A stretch of 64,000 bases of DNA from positions 1-64,000 of the forward strand of contig JADKEA010000028.1 in the NCBI GenBank assembly GCA_016718275.1. Reading direction: 5' to 3'. Of the stretch, positions 26,597 through 35,072 are shown piece after piece. Source of the DNA: Candidatus Villigracilis affinis (lineage in GTDB: Bacteria; Chloroflexota; Anaerolineae; Anaerolineales; Villigracilaceae). The translations under genes were made by a program, and so were the position numbers. How positions within the stretch are numbered: position 1 is the first letter of the stretch; each line of letters starts with the position of its first letter. Under the pieces are notes generated by a model. That model saw only the letters and a list, made by a program, of their open reading frames with translations. It had not been told where the DNA came from and did not search any database.

Positions 26597-27583
26597 ATGA
26601 TTCGTTCGCTATTTTTTTCGCCCGGCAAGCCAGTTCGCACCGATATCCCTACCTCAGAATTTCCCCGTTTCTTGCGCGACAGGCGCGGCCTGCTTTGGGT
26701 GGATTTTGTCGCGGAACCTGAGGAAAGCGCGCTGCCAATTCTGCAAAGTTTTGGGTTTCACCATCTAGCCATTGATGATGCACTTCAACAAACGCATGCG
26801 CCAAAAATCGATGATTGGGGTGACTATCTCTATCTCGTTTTAAACTACATGCATCTGACAAAAGCCACCGAACCGTGGGATACAGAGATCGATGAATTGG
26901 ATATCTTCCTCGGGCGAAATTATGTAATCACCCATCACGACAATCCAATCACTTCCATTGATGAAACCTGGAATACCAGTCAGCGCGATCCACGTTATTC
27001 GCAGGATGGCGCGGATCATCTGCTTTACAAGATCATCGATGCGATTGTGATGAACTACATGCCCATCATTGAAAAAATAGATGAAGAAATAGACTGGGTC
27101 GAAGATCAGGTCTTTGACCGCCCTAGTTCACAGACCCTTGCCAGGTTGTTTACATTGAAACGCGTCCTGCTTGCCATGCGCCGCATTCTGCTCCCCCAGC
27201 GTGAAGTGCTCAACAAAATGGCGCGTGACGATTACCAGGTCATCGACCGCAAAGACCGCATCTTTTTCCGCGATATTTACGATCACCTCGTCCGTTTGCA
27301 CGATGTGAACGAAAGTTTACGCGACCTCGTCGGCGGCGCACTGGACACATACCTTTCCGTTATCAACAACCGCATGAATGAAGTCATGAAAACCCTTACC
27401 ATTATCACCACCCTCTTCATGCCGTTGACTTTTGTGACAGGCTTCTTTGGGATGAACTTCTTCGCCGCGAATCCACCCTACGAAAACTGGACTCTCCCTA
27501 CGGTTTTTTACGGGACCTTGAGCCTGATGCTGCTAACCCCAGTCATCATGTTCTTCTGGATGCGACGCCGTACCTGGATATAA
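26597..27583 (+). CDS. corA: CorA-family magnesium/cobalt transporter
   Basis: The 328-residue protein has a large N-terminal cytoplasmic domain and two C-terminal membrane helices, the first ending in the selectivity motif GMN (TGFFGMNFF). The long stalk helix carries MRRILLPQREVLNKMAR. It should form a pentameric channel for divalent cations. The start at 26597 has a GGAGG site; an earlier start at 26546 has none. Confidence 0.93.
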   Translation: MIRSLFFSPGKPVRTDIPTSEFPRFLRDRRGLLWVDFVAEPEESALPILQSFGFHHLAIDDALQQTHAPKIDDWGDYLYLVLNYMHLTKATEPWDTEIDELDIFLGRNYVITHHDNPITSIDETWNTSQRDPRYSQDGADHLLYKIIDAIVMNYMPIIEKIDEEIDWVEDQVFDRPSSQTLARLFTLKRVLLAMRRILLPQREVLNKMARDDYQVIDRKDRIFFRDIYDHLVRLHDVNESLRDLVGGALDTYLSVINNRMNEVMKTLTIITTLFMPLTFVTGFFGMNFFAANPPYENWTLPTVFYGTLSLMLLTPVIMFFWMRRRTWI

Positions 27584-27622
27584 ATTCACCTATTTATCAG
27601 CCCAAGTCCGCCAGTAAAATCC

Positions 27623-27651
27623 TTGACACAGAACAGGCGTTCGGTTATCAT
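27623..27651 (+). promoter_or_regulatory. lexA promoter with an internal LexA box
   Basis: TTGACA (27623-27628) and TATCAT (27646-27651) are spaced by 17 bp. Between them lies GAACAGGCGTTC (27631-27642), which fits the GAAC-N4-GTTC core of the Gram-positive-type SOS box. Binding there would block the promoter, so lexA is autoregulated. The same 12 bp occur upstream of the gene at 33948. Confidence 0.85.
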
Positions 27652-27692
27652 TCGTAGCACAAATGAGCGAAGAATGCGCTCAGGAGGCTAAA

Positions 27693-28370
27693 ATGATGAT
27701 GGTTAGAAAAAGCAAAGGTCTGGGCGAACGCCACCAGAAAATCCTTGATTTCATCGCGAGTTATCAACGCGAACACAAGCACCCCCCTTCAATTCGTGAA
27801 ATTGGGGAACATTGTGATATTTCGTCCACTTCCGTGGTCAATTATTACCTTGATCAACTGGAAAAATCAGGCAATATCGAGCGTGATCGCAAGATATCCC
27901 GCGGTGTTCGCTTGACAGGCCCCACCCCGCTTGGTGACATGTTCCGCGTACCCGTACTCGGTGTTATTCAAGCTGGTGAACCCATCCCCGTCCCATCCAA
28001 CTCTGATTTCAACTCCTTTACTGCTGAAGACTCGGTTGAAATCGCCATGTCCTTGATGCCTACGAAAGAAAAAGGCAAGGAATTGTTCGCCCTGAAAGTC
28101 CAGGGAGAATCAATGATCGATGCCATGGTCAACGACGGCGATATCGTTATCCTCAAACCCACCCAGGACGCCCGCAACGGTGATATGGTTGCAGTCTGGC
28201 TTTCAGACCGCAACGAAACCACTTTGAAGTTCTTCTTCAAAGAAAAGGATAAGTACCGTCTCCAACCCGCCAATCCCACCATGAGCCCGATCTACGTCAA
28301 CAAGAACGAATCGTTGGAGATCAAAGGCAAGGTGGTCATGGTCATCCGCAAAGTTGAACGATACATGTAA
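27693..28370 (+). CDS. lexA: LexA repressor
   Basis: The 225-residue protein has an N-terminal winged helix (about 10-75, SIREIGEHCDISSTSVVNYY) and the S24 latent protease domain. The cleavage pair is Ala94-Gly95 (VIQAGEP), the nucleophile is Ser140 (GESMIDA) and the general base is Lys179 (ETTLKFF). RecA-stimulated self-cleavage should induce the SOS genes. The start at 27693 is preceded by AGGAGG; the frame is open to 27663 but without a site. Confidence 0.95.
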   Translation: MMMVRKSKGLGERHQKILDFIASYQREHKHPPSIREIGEHCDISSTSVVNYYLDQLEKSGNIERDRKISRGVRLTGPTPLGDMFRVPVLGVIQAGEPIPVPSNSDFNSFTAEDSVEIAMSLMPTKEKGKELFALKVQGESMIDAMVNDGDIVILKPTQDARNGDMVAVWLSDRNETTLKFFFKEKDKYRLQPANPTMSPIYVNKNESLEIKGKVVMVIRKVERYM

Positions 28371-28386
28371 TAAAAATAAAAGAACA

Positions 28387-28418
28387 AAAAAGGACGGCTC
28401 TTGCGAGCCGTCCTTTTT
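28387..28418. terminator. Bidirectional terminator between lexA and rplL
   Basis: AAAAAGGACGGCTC, a TTGC loop, then GAGCCGTCCTTTTT. It ends both convergent transcripts. Confidence 0.9.
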
Positions 28419-28434
28419 ATTTAAAGCTTTTTTC

Positions 28435-28815
28435 TTACTCGACCGTGATAACGGCGCCAGCTTCTTCGAGCTTCTTCTTGGCGTCCATCGCGGCATCCTT
28501 GCCAACAGCGGAGAGAACCTTGCCGCCAGCGGTTTCAGCGAGGGTCTTGGCTTCGCCGAGGCCGAGGCTGGTCAACTGACGAATGACCTTGATGACGTCG
28601 ATCTTCTTGGCGCCTGCATCCTTGATGACCACATCGAACTCGGTCTTCTCTTCAACAGGTTCGGCAGCGGCGGCGGCGGGGCCACCAGCCATCATGGCGA
28701 CAGGAGCGGCGGCGGAAACGCCCCACTTCTCTTCGAGCATTTTTACGAGATCAGCCGCCTCAAGGACGGAAAGTGTGGAAAGTTCATCCACGAGTTTTGC
28801 GAGCTTATCAGACAT
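28435..28815 (-). CDS. rplL: 50S ribosomal protein L7/L12
   Basis: The 126-residue protein has the N-terminal dimerisation helix, an alanine/glycine hinge (around residues 38-55, MMAGGPAAAAAEPV) and the C-terminal factor-binding domain (KTEFDVVIKDAGAKKIDVIK). It forms the flexible stalk of the large subunit and recruits translation factors. It is the last gene of the L11-L1-L10-L12 group. Confidence 0.97.
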   Translation of the reverse strand: MSDKLAKLVDELSTLSVLEAADLVKMLEEKWGVSAAAPVAMMAGGPAAAAAEPVEEKTEFDVVIKDAGAKKIDVIKVIRQLTSLGLGEAKTLAETAGGKVLSAVGKDAAMDAKKKLEEAGAVITVE

Positions 28816-28872
28816 TGTTTAGCACTCCTTGCTAAGTAATTTGAATTTTGAATATTTATTGTAGATCGAAAA

Positions 28873-29403
28873 CTAGGCCGAGGCCTGTGCGCTTTCAGAA
28901 TGCGCCTTGATGACTGCTGCGAGACCACGAGCGGGTTCTGCGAGCGTGCGGACGAGTTTGCCAGCCGGGGCCTGCAAAACGCCGAGCAGTGTTGCGCGCA
29001 TAACGGGCAGCGGCGGCATATCAGACAGGGCCTTCACTTGAGCGGGGCTCAAGGACTTGCCGCCCATCAAACCGCCTTTTACCTTGACGAACTCATTGCC
29101 TTTAATGGCGTCCGTCAATGCTTTTGCGGTGGAAGCTGGATCCTTGAATGCGAACGACACAGCTGTGGACTTCACAAGATAATCAGCAGGGACATCCATA
29201 CCATTATCTGCAAAGACGCGGCGGGCCAGGGTATTCTTGACGATGTGGAACTCGCCGCCAGTCTCACGGATCTTCGCGCGGATGGCGTCGATCGACTTCA
29301 TGTTCGAGCCGCTATATTCCACAAGAATGACTGCTTCACTGCGTTTGACCCAATCTGCGTACTGGGCCTGTACTTCTTCCTTGCGTTGCTTGGAAATTGC
29401 CAA
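28873..29403 (-). CDS. rplJ: 50S ribosomal protein L10
   Basis: The 176-residue protein matches L10 throughout (RKEEVQAQYADWVKRSEAVI, LARRVFADNG) with the C-terminal helix that holds L7/L12 dimers. The start is a TTG at 29403 behind a strong GGAGGTG site. The gene follows a long leader with an attenuator-like hairpin. Confidence 0.96.
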   Translation of the reverse strand: MAISKQRKEEVQAQYADWVKRSEAVILVEYSGSNMKSIDAIRAKIRETGGEFHIVKNTLARRVFADNGMDVPADYLVKSTAVSFAFKDPASTAKALTDAIKGNEFVKVKGGLMGGKSLSPAQVKALSDMPPLPVMRATLLGVLQAPAGKLVRTLAEPARGLAAVIKAHSESAQASA

Positions 29404-29621
29404 AGGTTATTCACCTCCTTTCAAATAAAAAGTCTTTGCCACTCACGCAGGCAAAGACTTTTTGCAAACCCCACAAGGGGGAAGCCCTAAGAGGGAACCG
29501 ACAAATGAATGCCGATATTTGCTTTCAGTCTCCACCTGAGCGGGGAATTAAGTCCTGGAGTGATCTCGCAGGACACCCGCCTTCACTGGCGAAGTGGTTA
29601 TTAGGGTTTAACGAGTATAAC
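29404..29621 (-). promoter_or_regulatory. Probable L10 leader with an attenuator hairpin
   Basis: The 218-bp gap between rplA and rplJ is where bacterial L10 leaders, bound by the L10-L12 complex, are found. It contains several small inverted repeats. Immediately before the rplJ ribosome binding site lies a 14-bp hairpin (29427-29463, AAGTCTTTGCC / GGCAAAGACTT) followed on the minus strand by TTTTTATTT, an intrinsic-terminator shape. This suggests attenuation of rplJ-rplL. I have not folded it. Confidence 0.65.
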
Positions 29622-30335
29622 TTACTCGACACCTTCAATGTGTTCGTTCGGGTCAGTCTTGATGCCAGGACCCATCGTGGAAGTGATCGTAATGCGCTTG
29701 ACGAAGTTACCCTTTGCACCAGATGGGCGGGATTTGTTGACCGCATCCATCAAAGCAACATAGTTCTCAAAAAGCTTATCGGCGCCAAATGAAGCCTTGC
29801 CGATCGAAACGTGAACGTTGTTGGTCTTATCCAAACGATATTCCACGCGGCCAGCCTTTGCTTCCTTGATGGCGCGTTCCATATCCGCAGCGCCGACGAC
29901 TGTGCCTGCCTTGGGATTCGGCATCAAACCGCGAGGACCGAGAACGCGGCCCAAACGACCAACCTTACCCATCGCATCCGGTGTAGCGATCGCGACATCA
30001 AAATCCAGCGCGCCACCTTCGATCTTCTTCATGGTCTCGTCATCATCAGCAACGAGGTCAGCGCCAGCGGCACGAGCCGCGGCAGCGCCTTCGCCTTGGG
30101 CGAACACAAGCACGCGTACTGTCTTGCCGAGGCCGTGCGGGAGTACAACAACATCGCGCAACTGCTGATCAGCCTGACGAGAGTCAAGCGTGGTGCGCAT
30201 GTGAACTTCAATGGTCGCATCGAACTTGGTGAAGGAAGTTTCCTTTGCAAGTGCAACTGCTTCGCGGGCGCTGTATACCTTATCAATATCAACTTTGGCA
30301 GCGGCTGCCGTATATTTTTTTCCGTGTTTGGTCAT
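29622..30335 (-). CDS. rplA: 50S ribosomal protein L1
   Basis: The 237-residue protein shows the L1 signature (GKVGRLGRVLGPRGLMPNPK) and the usual two-domain length. It binds 23S rRNA at the E-site stalk. It lies 50 bp after rplK in the standard order. Confidence 0.97.
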   Translation of the reverse strand: MTKHGKKYTAAAAKVDIDKVYSAREAVALAKETSFTKFDATIEVHMRTTLDSRQADQQLRDVVVLPHGLGKTVRVLVFAQGEGAAAARAAGADLVADDDETMKKIEGGALDFDVAIATPDAMGKVGRLGRVLGPRGLMPNPKAGTVVGAADMERAIKEAKAGRVEYRLDKTNNVHVSIGKASFGADKLFENYVALMDAVNKSRPSGAKGNFVKRITITSTMGPGIKTDPNEHIEGVE

Positions 30336-30385
30336 AATATCCTCCGTGGTTCAAGCGGACAGCACAAGGCCATCCTCCCACATAA

Positions 30386-30811
30386 TTAGTCGGTTACCGT
30401 GATGCCCATCGAACGGGCTGTGCCTTCAACCTGCTTCATCGCACCTTCGATGCTAATCGCATTAAGGTCCTTCATCTTCAACTCGGCAATCTCCTTCACC
30501 TGAGCGCGGGTCACCTTGCCGACTTTGTCCTTGTTAGGAACGCCAGAGCCTTTCTCAACCTTAGCAGCTTTGCGAAGCAAAACTGCAGCGGGCGGAGTGC
30601 GAAGCACAAATGTGAACGAACCATCGGTATAAATGGTGATTTCCGCAGGAAGTGTTTCACCCGGACGATTGGATGTACGAGCATTGTATTCCTTGCAGAA
30701 GGCCATGATGTTGATACCATGGCTTGCCAGCGCGGGACCGACGGGAGGCGCGGGATTTGCCTTGCCAGCCTCAAGCTGAAGACGTACGATTGCTTTTAGT
30801 TTCTTTGCCAT
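30386..30811 (-). CDS. rplK: 50S ribosomal protein L11
   Basis: The 141-residue protein has the L11 N-terminal domain (IVRLQLEAGKANPAPPVGPA) and the C-terminal rRNA-binding domain (KMKDLNAISIEGAMKQVEGT). It forms the GTPase-associated centre with L10/L12. It follows nusG after a hairpin-rich gap. Confidence 0.97.
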   Translation of the reverse strand: MAKKLKAIVRLQLEAGKANPAPPVGPALASHGINIMAFCKEYNARTSNRPGETLPAEITIYTDGSFTFVLRTPPAAVLLRKAAKVEKGSGVPNKDKVGKVTRAQVKEIAELKMKDLNAISIEGAMKQVEGTARSMGITVTD

Positions 30812-30907
30812 TTTGACTTAACTCCTTCGTGGTTTTAGCGGGTCATTTTGGGAGACCCTCCCACCGCATCAGGCCTGACTAAGGCCTGCTACTGTCCAAT
30901 TAATTTT

Positions 30908-30925
30908 GGATGCCTTTTGGCATCC
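30908..30925. terminator. Hairpin between nusG and rplK
   Basis: GGATGCC, TTTT, GGCATCC; further short inverted repeats (AGGCCT pairs, GGGTC/GACCC) lie in 30850-30890. The gap may hold a leader for rplK-rplA. Confidence 0.5.
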
Positions 30926-30930
30926 CTTCA

Positions 30931-31623
30931 CTACGCTTTTTCGACCTGGAGGAAATCCAACTCAACAGGTGTTTCGCGTCCGAAGAAACTGACCATCACA
31001 CGCACCTTTGTGCGTTCCATGTCAATTTCAGAGACCACACCGCGGAAGTCGTTGAACGGTCCATCTACAATACGAACCCGCTCACCCACCTTGAACGAAA
31101 CCTTGACTGTGGGCGCTTCAGCTTCCATGCGCTTCACGATCTGGGCAACTTCTTCAGGGCGCAATGGCGTGGGGCTGTTCCCCATACCAACGAAACCGGT
31201 CACGCCAGGGGTATTACGAACTACATACCAGGATTCTTCAGATAGCGTCAGGTTCACCAGCACATAGCCCGGGAAGATATGACGTTCCACCGTACGGCGC
31301 TTTCCATCTTTAACTTCGATCTCTTCCTGGGTGGGAATGACCACATCGAAGATCTTGTCTTTCATACCCATGGTTTCGATGCGCTGCTCAAGGTTGTGAC
31401 GAACCTTGTTCTCGTATCCCGAATAACAGTGGATCACATACCATGCCGGGCCTTCGACAATTGTGTCAACTGGGGGCAGGTCGGTGGGGATCTGTGTATC
31501 GGAGCTGCGAGCAGGCTTCGGGTCCGATGAAGAAGCGGAATCAACCACAGGAGCAGATTGCTCCTCGGTCTGTTCATCCATCGATTCCTGTTCGAACTGC
31601 TCTTGCGATTCCGGTAAATCCAT
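30931..31623 (-). CDS. nusG: Transcription termination/antitermination protein NusG, with acidic N-terminal extension
   Basis: The 230-residue protein has the NGN domain (about 60-170, AWYVIHCYSGYENKVRHNLE) and a C-terminal KOW domain (about 175-230, FKVGERVRIVDGPFNDFRG). The first 55 residues are an acidic, glutamine- and serine-rich extension not found in short NusG proteins. It binds RNA polymerase and couples transcription to translation or Rho. It is 18 bp after secE. Confidence 0.95.
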   Translation of the reverse strand: MDLPESQEQFEQESMDEQTEEQSAPVVDSASSSDPKPARSSDTQIPTDLPPVDTIVEGPAWYVIHCYSGYENKVRHNLEQRIETMGMKDKIFDVVIPTQEEIEVKDGKRRTVERHIFPGYVLVNLTLSEESWYVVRNTPGVTGFVGMGNSPTPLRPEEVAQIVKRMEAEAPTVKVSFKVGERVRIVDGPFNDFRGVVSEIDMERTKVRVMVSFFGRETPVELDFLQVEKA

Positions 31624-31641
31624 CAGATCCTCAATTCAAAC

Positions 31642-31860
31642 CTAAAGTCCAAGTACCAAGTTCACCAAGATATCTGCAAAATAATCTATGAGCGAAAGGA
31701 AAATTCCTACGATCACCATCACCGCCAAAACAAGCAAGGTAAGATGTCGCGCTTCCGGCCAGGTAGGCCAGTTTACTTTACGAAGCTCGCCGGATGTTTC
31801 GCGGAAATAACGCTGAATGGCGTTTTCGCTTTTCTTGACTTTCTTCTCTTTCTCAGCCAA
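31642..31860 (-). CDS. secE: Preprotein translocase subunit SecE
   Basis: The 72-residue protein has the SecE pattern: an amphipathic helix (QRYFRETSGELRKVNWPTWP) followed by one membrane helix (LLVLAVMVIVGIFLSLIDYF). It clamps SecY in the translocon. Its place between tRNA-Trp and nusG is the usual bacterial order. Confidence 0.93.
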   Translation of the reverse strand: MAEKEKKVKKSENAIQRYFRETSGELRKVNWPTWPEARHLTLLVLAVMVIVGIFLSLIDYFADILVNLVLGL

Positions 31861-31924
31861 GGTAATACTCCTTCTATGGTTTTACGGCTAAAACGCCGCA
31901 CGAAGCGCGGCGTTTTGCCACAGG

Positions 31925-31997
31925 CAGGCCAGGTAGGAATCGAACCCACAACCGCTCGTTTTGGAGACGAGTGCTCTGCCAATTGAGCCACTGGCCT
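31925..31997 (-). tRNA. tRNA-Trp (CCA)
   Basis: The 73-nt sequence has a seven-pair acceptor stem (AGGCCAG/CTGGCCT), the anticodon arm CTCGT-CTCCAAA-ACGAG with anticodon CCA, and the GGTTCGATTCC T-arm. It lies between secE and rpmG. Confidence 0.95.
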
Positions 31998-32033
31998 AAA
32001 TATGGGTGGGGATTTTACACCCCACCCTTACTC

Positions 32034-32204
32034 TTACTTGGTTTCGCGATGCTGAGTGTGCTTCCTGCAGCGCGAGCAGTACTTGTTGAACTCCAACCGA
32101 TTCGGATCGTTACGGCGATTCTTTTCGGTGGTGTAATTCCGCTCTTTGCAGTCATTACACTGAAGTGTAATCACGGGGCGGATATCTTTCTTCTTCGAAG
32201 CCAT
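32034..32204 (-). CDS. rpmG: 50S ribosomal protein L33, zinc-binding type
   Basis: The 56-residue protein (MASKKKDIRPVITLQCNDCK at the start) is L33. Four cysteines (CNDC and CSRC, positions 16, 19, 43 and 46) mark the zinc-ribbon form. The start at 32204 is the only reasonable ATG. It sits between tuf and tRNA-Trp as in many bacteria. Confidence 0.95.
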   Translation of the reverse strand: MASKKKDIRPVITLQCNDCKERNYTTEKNRRNDPNRLEFNKYCSRCRKHTQHRETK

Positions 32205-32225
32205 CTTGCTACCTTACTTTCTATA

Positions 32226-33426
32226 TTACTCGAGGATCTTGGTAACGACACCCGCGCCGACGGTGAGACCGCCTTCACGAATGGCGAACTTGGAGCCCTG
32301 CTCAAGAGCCACGGGCACAATCAACTCAACGGTCAGGTTCACATTGTCACCCGGCATGACCATTTCCACGCCTTCAGGAAGGGTGATGTCTCCCGTCACA
32401 TCCATCGTGCGGATGTAGAACTGCGGACGATAACCGCTGAAGAATGCCTTGTGACGACCGCCTTCTTCCTTCTTCAACACGTACACTTCCGCGAGGAACT
32501 TCTTGTGCGGGGTGATCGACTTCGGCTTGGCCAATACCTGGCCACGCTCCACATCTTCACGTTCGATACCGCGCAGGAGCAGACCCACGTTGTCTCCTGC
32601 CATGCCTTCGTCCAACTGCTTGTGGAACATTTCCACACCCGTACAGACGGTGCTCTTGGTGTCGCGCAAGCCGATGATCTCGATCGGCTCACCGATCTTG
32701 ATGATCCCGCGATCGATACGACCAGTTACCACGGTGCCGCGGCCTTTGATCGAGAACACGTCTTCCACAGACATCATGAACGGCTTGTCGGTGTCACGCT
32801 TCGGTTCGGGGATGTATTCGTCGATGACACGCAGCAACTCTTTGATCGGAGCATATTCCGGGGCGTTCGGGTCGGTCGAGGCGCTTTCCAAGGCCTGCTT
32901 GGCAGATCCACGCACGATCGGGGTGGTTTCGCCGGGGAAGCCCTGCTTGCTCAGCAGTTCGCGCAATTCGAGTTCTACGAGCTCCAGCAATTCGGGATCG
33001 TCCATCATGTCCACCTTGTTCAGGAAGACAACGATCGACGGCACTTCCACCTGGCGAGCCAACAGCACATGTTCGTGTGTCTGCGGCATCGGACCATCCG
33101 GGGCTGCCACTACCAAAATGGCGCCATCCACCTGGGCCGCACCAGTGATCATGTTCTTGATATAGTCGCGGTGCCCCGGGCATGTCTACGTGGGCATAGT
33201 GACGCTTGTCCGTCTGGTATTCCACGTGCGCAATGTTGATCGTGATACCGCGTGCTTTTTCTTCAGGTGCATTGTCGATCTGGTCATAGGCTCTGAAATC
33301 TGCCTGCCCTGAGAGGCCTGCCACCTTCGTAATTGCCGCTGTCAATGTCGTCTTGCCATGGTCAATGTGCCCCATGGTCCCTACATTCAGATGCGGTTTG
33401 CTGCGATCAAATTTTTCCTTCGCCAT
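32226..33426 (-). CDS. tuf: Elongation factor Tu, one frameshift in the consensus
   Basis: The N-terminus (MAKEKFDRSKPHLNVGTMGH, then DHGKTT) and everything from NMITGAAQVDGAIL to the end is canonical EF-Tu. The frame breaks at VDMPG: the plus-strand run CCCCGGG at 33174-33180 has one extra base, and removing it restores MPGHRDYIKNMITG. The protein delivers aminoacyl-tRNA to the ribosome and is essential. No second copy is seen here, so a consensus error is far more likely than a dead gene. Confidence 0.95.
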
Positions 33427-33472
33427 CTCTCAGTCTCCTTTTTATATTTACATGAATGCTTTTCAGCAACTG

Positions 33473-33545
33473 AGCCCTCAACGAGATTTGAACTCGTGAC
33501 CTCACCCTTACCAAGGGTGTGCTCTGCCAACTGAGCTATGAGGGC
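33473..33545 (-). tRNA. tRNA-Thr (GGT)
   Basis: The acceptor stem is GCCCTCA/TGAGGGC; the anticodon loop TTGGTAA gives GGT; the T-arm reads GAGTTCAAATCTC. It is the tRNA nearest to tuf. Confidence 0.94.
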
Positions 33546-33601
33546 TTGACGTGCTGTTTTCCCCGCTTACGCGGAGAGTGCCAGCAAAATTGCTGGTCAG
33601 G

Positions 33602-33684
33602 TGGGCAGTGAAGGATTCGAACCTCCGAAGTCTTCTGACAACTGATTTACAGTCAGTCCCCTTTGGCCACTTGGGTAACTGCCC
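33602..33684 (-). tRNA. tRNA-Tyr (GTA)
   Basis: An 83-nt class II tRNA with acceptor stem GGGCAGT/ACTGCCC, anticodon loop CTGTAAA (GTA), and a long variable arm. Confidence 0.94.
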
Positions 33685-33733
33685 AGGATAAATTGTTACT
33701 GATCACCAACGCTTTTTCAATTAGCAATCATTG

Positions 33734-33806
33734 AGCCGACGACGAGACTTGAACTCGTAACCGCCCGCTTACAAGGCGGGTGCTCTACCGATTGAGCTAC
33801 GTCGGC
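33734..33806 (-). tRNA. tRNA-Thr (TGT)
   Basis: Acceptor stem GCCGACG/CGTCGGC and anticodon loop CTTGTAA (TGT). It is the first tRNA of the minus-strand cluster. The tRNA-Gly often found between Tyr and Thr in such clusters is absent. Confidence 0.94.
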
Positions 33807-33824
33807 GAGTGATTAAGCAGGCGG

Positions 33825-33852
33825 ATTATACCAAAACAACGCTCAGCGTCAA
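33825..33852 (-). promoter_or_regulatory. Promoter of the tRNA-tuf operon
   Basis: On the minus strand TTGACG (33847-33852) and TATAAT (33825-33830) are separated by 16 bp, just upstream of tRNA-Thr(TGT). Confidence 0.75.
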
Positions 33853-33900
33853 GATTATTGCACTTTCATTATTGACCCAATAGTTGGCATCTTTTGCATC

Positions 33901-33943
33901 TTGACATCCAAACCCAAAGGTTGTAATATTAGAACAGGCGTTC
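33901..33943 (+). promoter_or_regulatory. SOS promoter with LexA box for the ATPase operon
   Basis: TTGACA (33901-33906) and TAATAT (33924-33929) are spaced by 17 bp. The box GAACAGGCGTTC (33932-33943), inside the longer palindrome TAGAAC-AGGC-GTTCTA, covers the transcription start. It is identical, spacer included, to the box in the lexA promoter at 27631-27642. Confidence 0.85.
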
Positions 33944-33947
33944 TAAT

Positions 33948-34739
33948 ATGGATAATACAAACCGTTTTACCTTGATGATTGATGCGTTAACCGAGCTTGC
34001 AAAAGAAGAGCAAGCGAATCACGCTTCGCATAAACCTGAAACTGGTCTGCCCACATTAAGCACTATCCTCGCCGACATCACTCCACTGCCCGACGAAGCG
34101 CTTTTCCTTGGTCTTGCAGAAGATGGCCTGCCGGTGTTGCTCAATCTTTATGATCCCATTCCCGGCCCCATTCTTATTGTCGGCGATCAAGCCTGTGGAA
34201 AAACAGCACTCCTGCAAACCATTGCCCGCGCCGTGGAATTGTTGCATTCTCCATCAGATGTTCAATATTGTATTGTCACATCCTATCCGAATGAATGGAT
34301 CAATTTTCAAGACCGTGAAAGCAACATAGGAATTTATACCACGCAAGACAATGGCGCACAAGAACTCATTCAATCTCTGGTTGAATGGGCACACAAGAAT
34401 AAAGACGATGATCGCACTTTTTTACTCCTGCTAGACGATCTTGAATTCCTGACAAAACTTGACCAGCAGACCGAACAAAGTTTGCGTTGGCTTCTGCTGC
34501 GTGGAACATCCCGTCGCATCTGGCCCATCGTCACACTCAACGCAAGCCGCGCACAAAACATCGAAACATGGCTCAGCTTTTTCCGCACACGCCTGTTCGG
34601 TAATATTCAGAACCTGCAGGACACTCATTTGGTTGCAAATGCATCCAATGAAATACTAAGCACACTAGCGGCAGGTTCACAGTTTGCAATGCGCGAGGGC
34701 CAAAACTGGCTCAAGTTCCTCTCACCCGCCATTGACTGA
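33948..34739 (+). CDS. LexA-controlled P-loop ATPase (FtsK/HerA-like), function unknown
   Basis: The 263-residue protein has Walker A GDQACGKT (79-86) and Walker B LLLLDD (159-164). Ahead of Walker A stands GLAEDGLPVLLNLYDPIPGP, the way FtsK/HerA-type ATPases present a small beta domain before the P-loop. No DNA-binding or protease domain is added. The ATG lies only a few bases after the predicted transcription start, so the mRNA would have almost no leader. A LexA box in the promoter makes it a probable DNA-damage response gene. RecA-like ImuA/SulA-type factors are an alternative family idea, but I see no sequence support for them. Confidence 0.75.
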   Translation: MDNTNRFTLMIDALTELAKEEQANHASHKPETGLPTLSTILADITPLPDEALFLGLAEDGLPVLLNLYDPIPGPILIVGDQACGKTALLQTIARAVELLHSPSDVQYCIVTSYPNEWINFQDRESNIGIYTTQDNGAQELIQSLVEWAHKNKDDDRTFLLLLDDLEFLTKLDQQTEQSLRWLLLRGTSRRIWPIVTLNASRAQNIETWLSFFRTRLFGNIQNLQDTHLVANASNEILSTLAAGSQFAMREGQNWLKFLSPAID

Positions 34740-34774
34740 TTTACCTGTACGGCATAAAGAAAGGAAGGCTTATC

Positions 34775-35011
34775 ATGCACACCGGAATGTTATGGTTTGA
34801 CAATGATCCGCGTACCACATTGAGCATTAAAATTCAGAAGGCCATGGATTTTTACAACAAGAAGTTCGGCCGCATCCCAGACCTGTGTCTTGTTCACCCC
34901 AGCATGCTGGACAGCGGCCAAAGGCAGGTGGAACTTGGTAAGCTGGTCATCCGTCCCTACAAACCTGTCATGCCTGGCCACCTTTGGATCGGCGTTGAGG
35001 ACCAAAAATAA
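34775..35011 (+). CDS. Small protein co-transcribed with the LexA-controlled ATPase
   Basis: The 78-residue protein starts after AAGGAAGG, 36 bp downstream of the ATPase gene and before a terminator, so the two form one operon. It is a compact alpha-beta protein (SIKIQKAMDFYNKKFGRIPD, then LGKLVIRPYKPVMPGHLWIG). I do not recognise a family. By position it should also be SOS-regulated. Confidence 0.7.
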   Translation: MHTGMLWFDNDPRTTLSIKIQKAMDFYNKKFGRIPDLCLVHPSMLDSGQRQVELGKLVIRPYKPVMPGHLWIGVEDQK

Positions 35012-35072
35012 TTGAGATATGGTGGACAACTCCAAGTCCTTCGCCATTCCCATATCCCAATCGTCCTTGCCA

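Noticed and set aside
32226..33426. tuf as a true pseudogene
   Set aside because: EF-Tu is essential, the two halves are perfect, and one base in a homopolymer restores it.
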